Origin: Pseudomonadota bacterium | Lineage (GTDB): Bacteria; Pseudomonadota; Gammaproteobacteria; Arenicellales; UBA868 | Assembly (NCBI GenBank): GCA_018661145.1 | Contig: JABJIU010000247.1 | Location: 1 to 25,274, forward strand | Reading direction: 5' to 3' | Length of the DNA stretch: 25,274 nucleotides | Shown here: one piece after another, positions 1 through 6,686 of the stretch | How positions within the stretch are numbered: position 1 is the stretch's first letter | Layout: each line of letters begins with the position of its first letter | Program-made: the position numbers and the translations under genes | Notes under the pieces: generated by a model | Database searches by the model: none | The model's input: only the letters and a program-made list of their open reading frames with translations | Told to the model about the DNA's origin: nothing

Positions 1-1034
1 CGCGCCATCTGGCCTGACATCTGGGTGGCACGGCAGTATTCCGGCGTCCCAAATGCCGGTGCGCCCGACTTCATGTCCACATTCGAAGTAAACGAACCGT
101 AGGCCACAGGCGTCCCCGGCTGCACCAACTGCAACAGCACGATCGCCGCGAGGCATTCTGCTGTCTGCTGGGCAATCGCTCCGGCCAGCGTGATCGGCGC
201 CATTGCACCCGCCAAAGTAAACGGCGTCACAATCACTAGTTGATTCTGCTTCGCTAGTCGCATCGCGCCGTCCAGCATCGGCCAGTCATGCTTAAGCGGA
301 GATGACGAGTTGATATTGGTAAACATCCGCGGTGCCTCGGCGAAACCTGCCTCATCCAATCCCGCCGCAATTCGGACCATGGCCATCGCATCCTCAACGC
401 GTTCCACGCCTAGCGAATAAGCGTGAACGAGTTTGTCGGTTAAGGTCAACATGTCAAAAAGACAATCAAGATGGCGCGTCGAAGCGTGCAGGTCCACCGG
501 TTCCACCGGATAACCCCCGATAAAATGGATACAGTTGAAACTCTGCGTCAGTTTGATCCAGTTCTGGTAGTCGGTGCGGTTACCAACTCGCCGCCCATGA
601 TCCAGATCCGAGACATTCGGCGGGCTGGAGACTTGACCAAACGCCGCATAAGCTTCCCCAAACACCAGGGCGCGATCTTTGTTACGCGGAGTCATTACGA
701 TCCGTCGGGGTGCTTTGGCAACCTGTTCCATGACTAGAGCACGGTCCATTTTGACCGTAACGGAATCAGCTAGAACGTCGCAGCCCGCTTGCTGGAGAAT
801 CTCGCGTGCCTCATCATGAAGAAAATCAATCCCGATCTCCTCGAGGATCTGCATTGCGGCACCGTGAATACGCTCCACGCCTTCTGCGTCCAGTGGCTCT
901 GTTGGTGTATCAGCATATTGCGGCTGGCCCCACGGTAACTGGGGCAGGGTTCCCGATCGGGGTGTAGGAGTTCGCGTCCTCCTTCGCCGGCTCGTTCGGG
1001 ATGAACTGTCTGAGGATGACTGATCTGGTTTCAT
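1..1034 (-). CDS. Trimethylamine methyltransferase (MttB) family protein, 3' end beyond window
   Basis: The reading frame is open from an ATG at 1034 to the left edge, about 344 codons with no stop. An in-frame TAA lies two codons upstream of the ATG, which fixes this as the first possible ATG. After a basic, Ser/Arg-rich N-terminus (residues 1-30) the protein shows family sequence: EGVERIHGAAMQILEEIGI, an internal stretch around SPPNVSDLDHG, INSSSPLKHDWPMLDGAM, and GSFTSNVDMKSGAPAFGTPE near the cut. Family members transfer a methyl group from methylated amines or betaines to a corrinoid protein. True TMA methyltransferases carry pyrrolysine encoded by an in-frame amber codon. No TAG occurs in the part visible here, so a pyrrolysine-independent member (glycine-betaine-type or unknown substrate) is more likely, although the amber site could lie past the edge. 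The 162 bp between this gene and moaB shows no gene, and no strong ribosome-binding site precedes the ATG. Confidence 0.85.
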   Translation of the reverse strand, partial: MKPDQSSSDSSSRTSRRRRTRTPTPRSGTLPQLPWGQPQYADTPTEPLDAEGVERIHGAAMQILEEIGIDFLHDEAREILQQAGCDVLADSVTVKMDRALVMEQVAKAPRRIVMTPRNKDRALVFGEAYAAFGQVSSPPNVSDLDHGRRVGNRTDYQNWIKLTQSFNCIHFIGGYPVEPVDLHASTRHLDCLFDMLTLTDKLVHAYSLGVERVEDAMAMVRIAAGLDEAGFAEAPRMFTNINSSSPLKHDWPMLDGAMRLAKQNQLVIVTPFTLAGAMAPITLAGAIAQQTAECLAAIVLLQLVQPGTPVAYGSFTSNVDMKSGAPAFGTPEYCRATQMSGQMA

Positions 1035-1196
1035 CGTTTAGGCACTGTCACGCATGAGCGACAACTATCAATCTGAAAACAGTGGTGGGGCAATACACAT
1101 AGCGACACCAATCATCGTCGCCGAGACTTTCGCAGTACCCCGATAACTGCCTCAGGCTTTTCAGAACCGGGCCTTCAGATCATGTTTAAGCGTCTG

Positions 1197-1727
1197 TTAC
1201 TGTCGATGCTCTAGGAGTCTCGGCATCAGTTCAACGAGATTGCAGGGGCGAGTCCGATAGTCCAACTGGTGGACCAGCAGTTTATCCCAGGCCGTCGCGC
1301 AGGCACCGGAAGACCCCGGCAATGAGAAGAGATAGGTGCCGTTGGCAACACCTGCCACGGCCCGCGACTGCAGCGACGAGGTTCCAATTTCCTCGAAGGA
1401 GATCGCCCGGAAGATCTCACCAAATCCATCCAGTTCTTTTTCAAAAAGCGGTTTGACCGCCTCTGGAGTCCCGTCAAATCCGGTGACTCCTGTACCACCC
1501 GTCATCAACACCACCTGGACATCAGGGTTAGCGATCCAGCGTGAAACGACCGCGCGAATCTGGAAAACATCGTCGGGCACCATCACCTTCTCAACAAATT
1601 GATGGCCGGCATCCTGGACGCGGCCGACGAGTAATTTTCCGGACTTGTCATCAGCTTCCGTACGTGAATCCGAAACTGTCATTACCGCGATCGGCACCGC
1701 TATAAATTCACGCGCTTGAGTCGACAT
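1197..1727 (-). CDS. moaB: MoaB, molybdenum cofactor biosynthesis protein B
   Basis: The 176-aa protein belongs to the MoaB/Mog fold that binds molybdopterin. In the pathway this family adenylylates molybdopterin before Mo insertion, although the exact role of E. coli-type MoaB is less settled than that of MogA. Visible motifs are AVMTVSDSRT (residues 14-23), the molybdopterin-binding MTGGTGVTGFDGTPEAV (75-91) and the glycine-rich SLPGSSGAC (135-143). The length fits the family (about 170-180 aa). The frame is open upstream to 1781, but the ATG at 1727 is preferred: it is where family similarity begins, and a good divergent promoter lies between 1743 and 1795, inside the longer version. It is transcribed away from moaD-moaE and heads toward the MttB-like gene. 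Confidence 0.92.
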   Translation of the reverse strand: MSTQAREFIAVPIAVMTVSDSRTEADDKSGKLLVGRVQDAGHQFVEKVMVPDDVFQIRAVVSRWIANPDVQVVLMTGGTGVTGFDGTPEAVKPLFEKELDGFGEIFRAISFEEIGTSSLQSRAVAGVANGTYLFSLPGSSGACATAWDKLLVHQLDYRTRPCNLVELMPRLLEHRQ

Positions 1728-1742
1728 TGTGCTTACCGTTGC

Positions 1743-1795
1743 TTGTGGCCCGCGTTCTATGCGCCTATTATAGAACCGCAAACGGTAGTGTCTGC
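1743..1795. promoter_or_regulatory. Overlapping divergent promoters for moaD (+) and moaB (-)
   Basis: On the plus strand TTGTGG (1743-1748), a 17-bp spacer and TATTAT (1766-1771) give a reasonable sigma70 promoter for moaD. On the minus strand the complement of 1767-1772 reads TATAAT, a perfect -10 box. The complement of 1789-1794 reads CAGACA (4 of 6 to the -35 consensus) with a 16-bp spacer, pointing to moaB. The two -10 boxes occupy nearly the same base pairs, so polymerase could serve only one direction at a time. Predicted leaders are about 35-40 nt on each side. This is from consensus matching by eye only. Confidence 0.5.
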
Positions 1796-1816
1796 CTGTG
1801 AATTAATCCTGCTCCC

Positions 1817-2047
1817 ATGACCATTAACGTCCGATTCTTCGCCAGTTTGCGTGAGCGCATTGGTCACGCGACCATGACCGTCGAGGCCGACGGTATCACG
1901 ACCGCTCGCGATGTCTGGAAGGCCGTCAGCGGTGAATCCCCCGACGAAGAAATGTTGGTCGCCATCAACAAGGAGTACGCCGGCCTCGATCGGGCGGTTG
2001 CGGACGGTGACGAAGTGGCATTTTTCCCACCCGTAACCGGGGGCTAG
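1817..2047 (+). CDS. moaD: MoaD, molybdopterin synthase small (sulfur-carrier) subunit
   Basis: This is a 76-aa ubiquitin-like (beta-grasp) protein ending in the diagnostic double glycine (PPVTGG, residues 71-76). The C-terminal glycine is activated by MoeB and turned into a thiocarboxylate, which donates sulfur to cyclic pyranopterin monophosphate inside the MoaD-MoaE heterotetramer. The N-terminal strand INVRFFASLRERIG is typical, and the length matches the roughly 80-aa family size. moaE starts 7 bases after the stop, so the two subunits are almost certainly co-translated. There is no clear Shine-Dalgarno sequence before the ATG. No moeB or moaA is seen in the window, so the rest of the pathway must be encoded elsewhere. 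Confidence 0.95.
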   Translation: MTINVRFFASLRERIGHATMTVEADGITTARDVWKAVSGESPDEEMLVAINKEYAGLDRAVADGDEVAFFPPVTGG

Positions 2048-2054
2048 CCATCCC

Positions 2055-2489
2055 ATGACTGTCGAGATTCATGAGCATCCGTTCGATCCCTGGCAGATCA
2101 TGTCGGCGTATCGCTCAAAGAATCTTGTTGCGGGGAAAAGCGGTGCCAGTGCGGTGTTCGTCGGCACTATGCGGGACTTCAATGAAGGAGATGAAGTTCA
2201 GGAGATGGCGCTCGAACACTATCCCGGCATGACGGAACAACAGCTCAAAGACATGCGCGATCGGGCCATATCCAGACATGATTTGGAGGGCGCGCTGGTC
2301 GTCCACCGCGTGGGGGTGGTGCATCCCGGTGAGGATATCGTGCTGGTCGCGGCTTTCTCGGCGCATCGAAAAGCGGCGCTGGATGCCTGCCGGGAAATGA
2401 TGGAGATACTGAAGTCCACTGCGCCGTTCTGGAAAAAAGAGACCCTCGCCCAAGGCGAGCGCTGGGTGGAGCGAAACACACCCGGCTGA
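2055..2489 (+). CDS. moaE: MoaE, molybdopterin synthase catalytic subunit
   Basis: The large subunit of molybdopterin synthase converts cyclic pyranopterin monophosphate to molybdopterin using MoaD thiocarboxylate. The 144-aa protein has SGASAVFVGTMRDFNEGDEV (residues 29-48), LEHYPGM (53-59), VHRVGVVHPGE (83-93) and the active-site segment ILKSTAPFWKKE (118-129). Lys120 and Lys127 in that segment match by position the two catalytic lysines of the E. coli enzyme. Full length and intact. It follows moaD by 7 bases. Its end converges on the SAM methyltransferase gene, with only 23 bases between the two stop codons and no obvious terminator hairpin there. Confidence 0.95.
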   Translation: MTVEIHEHPFDPWQIMSAYRSKNLVAGKSGASAVFVGTMRDFNEGDEVQEMALEHYPGMTEQQLKDMRDRAISRHDLEGALVVHRVGVVHPGEDIVLVAAFSAHRKAALDACREMMEILKSTAPFWKKETLAQGERWVERNTPG

Positions 2490-2512
2490 GACTTGGACTC
2501 CCGCCTTTTGAC

Positions 2513-3085
2513 CTAAACAGATCGCCTGGCGGCGATCCAGGATGTATTTTCCTTTGGGTCATCGCCATCAGAGAGCGTGAGCACGTCCAGCATCGAAAAA
2601 TGCCGGGCGAGTTCTCCCGGCTGCAGCACGTACTCTGGATTGAACGCTGGCGCCTTGCTCAGGTGATGCACGTTGAAAGTGCGCCAAAACAGCATCCCTC
2701 CCGGGACAAGCATTGATGGTATTTGGGCAAACAGATCGCGGTTCAGGTATCGAAAGCAACAGATGAGGGACCAGGGACCCTTCGGCAAGTCAGCGACCGT
2801 GAGGTCTGCTGTGGTGGTGTTGATACGAACACCATCACGTTCCGCAAGCTCTTTACCCAGAGCAAGGCCAACCCTGCTGCAGTCAACCGCCGTAACATTC
2901 AAACCCTGTTTCGCAAGATAAACCGCAGCGTGGCAGGTCCCCGCTGCTATATCTAGAGCGGTGCGCGGTGCACTGAGTTCGCCGATGTCGCGCTGGTGGC
3001 GCTGCAACAGCGATTCGACGCGAAGCACCGGCGCAAGACTTGCAGCACGGTATTTTTCATCCCAACGGGAAGGGTCGCTTACCAC
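2513..3085 (-). CDS. Class I SAM-dependent methyltransferase, last gene of the moaC-moeA operon
   Basis: The 190-aa protein has a Rossmann-type methyltransferase core. Motif I is ALDIAAGTCHAAVYLA (residues 43-58), where the usual GTGR is GTCH. The acidic ribose-binding residue is Asp68 in VTAVDCS, and a post-core segment PSMLVPGGMLFWRTFN follows (123-138). The N-terminal SRWDEKYR is common in TehB-like and related small-molecule methyltransferases. The substrate cannot be told from sequence. The start codon is GTG at 3085, with no strong ribosome-binding site, 36 bases after the stop of the oxygenase gene. Same-strand packing suggests co-transcription with moaC, moeA and the oxygenase. No methyltransferase of this type is a known step of Moco synthesis, so a link to the oxygenase product is as likely. 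Confidence 0.8.
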   Translation of the reverse strand: MVSDPSRWDEKYRAASLAPVLRVESLLQRHQRDIGELSAPRTALDIAAGTCHAAVYLAKQGLNVTAVDCSRVGLALGKELAERDGVRINTTTADLTVADLPKGPWSLICCFRYLNRDLFAQIPSMLVPGGMLFWRTFNVHHLSKAPAFNPEYVLQPGELARHFSMLDVLTLSDGDDPKENTSWIAARRSV

Positions 3086-3121
3086 GAAACCAGATTCATC
3101 CTAAGGGAACGGACTCAATCA

Positions 3122-4183
3122 TTACTGCCTGGGCATCTGGACCCTGTACTCTTCGTATTCCAGTTCCCCGTCGTAAATGCTAGTGCGGCCTTCCTGTTTC
3201 GAGATTCCCCGGCGCTTGCCGAAGGCTGAAATATTCTCAACCAGCGGACGGGGATCATGGGCCCTTAACCACAAACGCAACAGATGACGACGCTTGTCGA
3301 GATCGTCATCATCAACAAAAGCTGTGCGATTGTGCAGCACCGTATAGTTGCTGAAAAAGAGCATATCTCCCGGCGAGAGCATGAACTGACGGAAGCATTT
3401 TGGTCCGTGGGCAACCTGGTCCAGGGTATCCAGCGCCTCGGACTCGGCGGCGGTCTTCTCCTTACCCATGTGGGCAAATGCCATCTCAATATAGCTCCTC
3501 AGATAACTGATACTGAGGCAGCCGTCCTTTTCAGAAAAGACCGGGGTCTTTTCTTCCGTGACCGGTGACTCTCCAGGCGCGTGCTCACCAAAAAGGTGGT
3601 AGTGAAATCCTTCGCACAGAATCGGCAGTACATCAGGATGATGGTCGAGAAGTTCGTTATAGATCGCGGCAGCGCCCGCGTACCCACTGAGACCACCCTC
3701 GCGGGCAGGGACCAGGCACATCATGCCAACAATATCAGTGGCATCAGTATGCAGAGCGAGTTCGGTACTGTTCTGGTAGGCACGGTAACGCGGATTGTCT
3801 CCTCCGAGATTCACCACGTGTCCCAACCGGTCACCGCCGAGGCTCTGGGATTGAGCCTCTCCCATGTGCGCGCCGATTCCCCAGAAAATAAGCGCGCAGT
3901 CGTCTTTGGTGTAACGCGCAACCGGGATACCCTGCAGAAACACCAGGCCCTTTCCATAATCGATTTCCTGTATCCAGCCTGCAACGACCTTTTCTAACCC
4001 ACCGAGCGGGAAATCACCCGCGGTAACCTCTTCTACAGCAAGGCCCCTGGATTTGACTTCGTTCAAGGCGGTATCGAGCGCAGACAACTCCTCTTTGCTG
4101 AGCGTATAGGCCATATCCGCCTTGGATCGCACCGACTCTGTTGTCCAGGCGTTAGGGTGGTCGATTCTTGTCTTTGGCAGCAT
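3122..4183 (-). CDS. TauD/TfdA-family Fe(II)/2-oxoglutarate-dependent dioxygenase
   Basis: This 353-aa non-haem iron oxygenase has the complete facial triad: His145 and Asp147 in LALHTDATD (142-150), and His284 in TVLHNRTAF (281-289). A likely 2-oxoglutarate-binding arginine follows (Arg303 in HLLRLWLRAHDPRPL). The double-stranded beta-helix core includes LSPGDMLFFSNY (269-280). Such enzymes hydroxylate or cleave an unactivated C-H bond while decarboxylating 2-oxoglutarate. The substrate is unknown. The ATG at 4183 directly abuts the moeA stop (TGA|ATG, no spacer) and lacks a Shine-Dalgarno sequence. An internal ATG at 4114 has one (AAGG), but the N-terminal PNAWTTESV region resembles the conserved start of this subfamily, so the longer form is preferred. 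Its place inside a molybdenum-cofactor operon is unusual. Confidence 0.87.
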   Translation of the reverse strand: MLPKTRIDHPNAWTTESVRSKADMAYTLSKEELSALDTALNEVKSRGLAVEEVTAGDFPLGGLEKVVAGWIQEIDYGKGLVFLQGIPVARYTKDDCALIFWGIGAHMGEAQSQSLGGDRLGHVVNLGGDNPRYRAYQNSTELALHTDATDIVGMMCLVPAREGGLSGYAGAAAIYNELLDHHPDVLPILCEGFHYHLFGEHAPGESPVTEEKTPVFSEKDGCLSISYLRSYIEMAFAHMGKEKTAAESEALDTLDQVAHGPKCFRQFMLSPGDMLFFSNYTVLHNRTAFVDDDDLDKRRHLLRLWLRAHDPRPLVENISAFGKRRGISKQEGRTSIYDGELEYEEYRVQMPRQ

Positions 4184-5446
4184 TCAGACAAGGCCCGAAA
4201 AAGGCTCTACCTCCACCACATCGCCCGATTGCACACCCGCGCTGTCGACGGGCAGGATTACAAAACAATTTGCCTGACTCATGGAACTCAAAATCCCTGA
4301 ACCCTGCTCGCCAGTTGTCGACACCACCAAGGCGCCAGTTTCATCCTGCGAGAGCATCCCGCGCTGATACTCGGTCCGGCCCGGGTGTTTTTTGAGACGA
4401 TCCAGCGTGCGAGCCTGAAGACGCAACGGATGCCACGCCGTCTCGCCTGAAAGGCGTCGAAGGGCGGGCAAAACAAACTGATAAAAAGTCACCATGACCG
4501 AAACCGGGTTACCCGGCAGGCCGAAAAAAAGACTGTCGCCAATCTTGCCAAAAGACAAGGGCCGGCCTGGCTTCATCGCAATCTTCCAGAAATTGACCTG
4601 CCCGATCTCATCCAGAACATCTTTGACATAATCGGCGTCACCTACCGATGCGCCGGCTGACGTAATCACCACGTCGGCAATATCAGCCGCCCGCAAAAAC
4701 GTCTGTTTGATCTCCTCCCGGTCATCGCGCACTACCCCAAGGTCGTTGAAGGTCATACCCGCACGGCTCAGCATTCCGTAAAGCGTGTAACGGTTGGAGT
4801 CGTAAACGTCTCCCAACTCCAAAGGCTGACCAATAGAGCGCAGTTCATCGCCGTTGGAAAAAAAGGCTACACGTGGGCGGCGCAGAACGGGCAATTCGCC
4901 CACCCCCAGTGAGGCAACCATACCGATATCTGCCGCCAGCAGCCGGCGGCCTGATAACAGCGCGGTCGCCCCTTCGGCAAGGTCCTCTCCCGCATATCGA
5001 ACATGCTGGCCTTCCTTTTGCCCGTCGGCGACGCGGATTCCGTCATCCCGCTGCTCGACGTGCTCCTGCATCACTACCGTGTCTGCGCCTTCGGGTATCA
5101 CTGCCCCCGTCATAATGCGTACACACTCACCGGTGTTCACAACGCCAACGAAGGCCTTGCCTGCCCAAGCGGTACCCACCACCCGCAGTGGTGATCTGTT
5201 CAGGTCGGCAAAACGCAATGCATAGCCATCCATCGCCGAGTTGGTGTGGTTTGGCACGGGCATCGGGGACTGAATATCGACACCCAGTACCCGGTCAAGG
5301 GCTTCGCGCAACGCCACGACTTCCACGTCGCTAATCGGACTAACCGCCTGCGCGATTCGCGCTAGCGCCGTATCCACCGGTAGCCACGCCGGATCATACT
5401 TATCATCGCAGCTCGGCTGGCGTGAAACGGGATCGGGGGTATTCAT
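4184..5446 (-). CDS. moeA: MoeA, molybdopterin molybdenumtransferase
   Basis: MoeA inserts molybdate into adenylylated molybdopterin to give active Moco. The 420-aa protein contains PNHTNSAMDGYALR (residues 65-78), GAVIPEGADTVV (114-125), ITSAGASVGDADYVKDVL (261-278), AMKPGRPLSFG (290-300) and FGLPGNPVS (308-316), ending in the C-terminal beta domain. The glycine pair usual in the TSGG motif is Ala-Gly here. The ATG at 5446 overlaps the moaC stop as ATGA. The frame is open 30 codons further, but that stretch lies inside moaC and is not family-like. Length matches E. coli MoeA (411 aa). The 2-oxoglutarate oxygenase starts immediately after the stop. Confidence 0.95.
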   Translation of the reverse strand: MNTPDPVSRQPSCDDKYDPAWLPVDTALARIAQAVSPISDVEVVALREALDRVLGVDIQSPMPVPNHTNSAMDGYALRFADLNRSPLRVVGTAWAGKAFVGVVNTGECVRIMTGAVIPEGADTVVMQEHVEQRDDGIRVADGQKEGQHVRYAGEDLAEGATALLSGRRLLAADIGMVASLGVGELPVLRRPRVAFFSNGDELRSIGQPLELGDVYDSNRYTLYGMLSRAGMTFNDLGVVRDDREEIKQTFLRAADIADVVITSAGASVGDADYVKDVLDEIGQVNFWKIAMKPGRPLSFGKIGDSLFFGLPGNPVSVMVTFYQFVLPALRRLSGETAWHPLRLQARTLDRLKKHPGRTEYQRGMLSQDETGALVVSTTGEQGSGILSSMSQANCFVILPVDSAGVQSGDVVEVEPFSGLV

Positions 5447-5934
5447 TTCTGGCGCTTCCAGTCGCCCGACCGACCGCCGGACTTTTCCAGCAACTTGATG
5501 TCGGTAATGATCATCCCGCGATCCACCGCTTTGCACATGTCATAGATAGTCAGCAGGCCCGCGTTTACGGCAGTCAACGCTTCCATTTCAACGCCTGTGC
5601 GCTCACGGGTCTCGGTGATGGCCGTACAAAAGACACACTGTTGATCACTGTCGACCACAAAATCCACCTCGACACGCGTCAGAGAAAGCGGATGACACAG
5701 CGGGATGATCTCTGCAGTCCGCTTCGCCGCCATAATCGCCGCAATGCGTGCAACAGCCAATACGTCCCCCTTAGCATGACCTCCTTTGGCAATAAGATCG
5801 AGGGTCGTCGGCAGCATTGCGATGCGCCCGTGTGCGACTGCCCGCCGGGCGGTGATTTCCTTGTCGCCCACATCCACCATCCGGGCCTCACCCTGATCAT
5901 TGAGATGCGTAAGTGTCTTATCTTTGGTCGTCAA
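5443..5934 (-). CDS. moaC: MoaC, cyclic pyranopterin monophosphate synthase
   Basis: MoaC converts the MoaA product 3',8-cyclo-GTP to cyclic pyranopterin monophosphate. The 163-aa protein has LTHLNDQGEARMVDVGDK (residues 8-25), IPLCHPL (77-83), the hexamer-forming GVEMEALTAV (114-123) and the active-site TIYDMCKAVDRG (129-140), ending with KSGGRSG (151-157). All catalytic positions appear intact. The only start that keeps the conserved N-terminus is TTG at 5934; the first in-frame ATG is residue 19. TTG and the lack of a clear ribosome-binding site may keep expression modest. It heads the minus-strand operon moaC-moeA-oxygenase-methyltransferase and diverges from the thioredoxin-like gene. 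Confidence 0.94.
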   Translation of the reverse strand: MTTKDKTLTHLNDQGEARMVDVGDKEITARRAVAHGRIAMLPTTLDLIAKGGHAKGDVLAVARIAAIMAAKRTAEIIPLCHPLSLTRVEVDFVVDSDQQCVFCTAITETRERTGVEMEALTAVNAGLLTIYDMCKAVDRGMIITDIKLLEKSGGRSGDWKRQK

Positions 5935-6023
5935 AATGAGAGTGCCGTTGTAAAACGTTGAGAATATTCTAGCGGTTATTGCTTCTCGCGGAAGACCTCC
6001 CGGGCTTCGCTGTACTGCTCACA

Positions 6024-6032
6024 TGCTACAAT
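6024..6032 (+). promoter_or_regulatory. Extended -10 promoter for the thioredoxin-like gene
   Basis: The sequence TGCTACAAT is an extended -10 element (TGn followed by TACAAT, 5 of 6 to consensus) in the moaC/thioredoxin-like divergent gap. The -35 position 17 bp upstream (GCTTCG) is poor, as is usual when the extended -10 carries recognition. It predicts a transcript beginning near 6039 and a leader of about 24 nt. Consensus match by eye. Confidence 0.4.
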
Positions 6033-6062
6033 TTTCAGGTTTACATGCCTTGGTAACGCATT

Positions 6063-6656
6063 ATGGCCAGTACCGCCTCCACCATGCAGGCACTCGGGTT
6101 CGAGGCGCCAGCCTTCACCCTGCCCAATACCCACCTGATAGCAGGCGAGCCGATGGTTTCCCTGTCGGACTACGCAGACAGCAAAGCAGTGCTGATTGCT
6201 TTCATCTGTAACCACTGTCCTTACGTGATTCATCTGCGCGATGCGTTTAATGCCTTTGCTGAGGAATACCTCCCGCTTGGTCTCACCACGATCGCGATAA
6301 GCGCCAACGATGCCACCACCCATCCCGACGATGCGCCGGAGCAAATGGCTGAAGAGGCGGCACAGCACAGCTTCGGGTTTCCCTACCTCTATGATGAGGA
6401 ACAGTCTGTTGCCAAGGCCTACCGCGCTGCCTGCACGCCGGATTTTTTTCTCTTTGATGAGTGCCGCCGACTCACGTATCGAGGCCAGTTTGATGCCTCC
6501 CGCCCCAAAAATAATGAGCCGGTCACCGGCAGCAACCTTAGAAAAGCGGCGGATGCGGTACTGGCCGGCAACACAGTTTCGGGTGAGCAAGTACCCAGTA
6601 TCGGGTGCAACATCAAGTGGAAATCCGGACGAGAACCCGATTATTTTCCGGCCTGA
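6063..6656 (+). CDS. Thioredoxin-family (AhpC/TSA-like) protein
   Basis: This 197-aa cytoplasmic thioredoxin-fold protein has no signal peptide. It carries the subfamily signature FICNHCPYVIHL (residues 47-58), where Cys49 and Cys52 replace the classic CGPC. Further conserved points are ACTPDFFLFD (123-132), with a cysteine before the cis-proline region, and the C-terminal PSIGCNIKWKSGREPDYF (178-195). It resembles the redoxin-domain proteins often annotated as thiol-disulfide or peroxiredoxin-like. The actual partner is unknown. The antiporter gene begins about 30 bases downstream on the same strand, so the two may share a transcript. Full length; the start codon is ATG with a weak ribosome-binding site. 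Confidence 0.85.
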   Translation: MASTASTMQALGFEAPAFTLPNTHLIAGEPMVSLSDYADSKAVLIAFICNHCPYVIHLRDAFNAFAEEYLPLGLTTIAISANDATTHPDDAPEQMAEEAAQHSFGFPYLYDEEQSVAKAYRAACTPDFFLFDECRRLTYRGQFDASRPKNNEPVTGSNLRKAADAVLAGNTVSGEQVPSIGCNIKWKSGREPDYFPA

Positions 6657-6686
6657 CTTTACACCCGGTTGGGAGGGGTTCGCGTT

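Noticed and set aside
1035..1196. Possible Moco riboswitch or small RNA between moaB and the MttB-like gene
   Set aside because: No Moco-riboswitch-like helices or terminator could be traced by eye, and the position is downstream of moaB rather than in front of a Moco operon.
5976..6590. 204-codon minus-strand open frame opposite the thioredoxin-like gene
   Set aside because: It is antisense to a well-supported gene with conserved motifs and shows no family features of its own.
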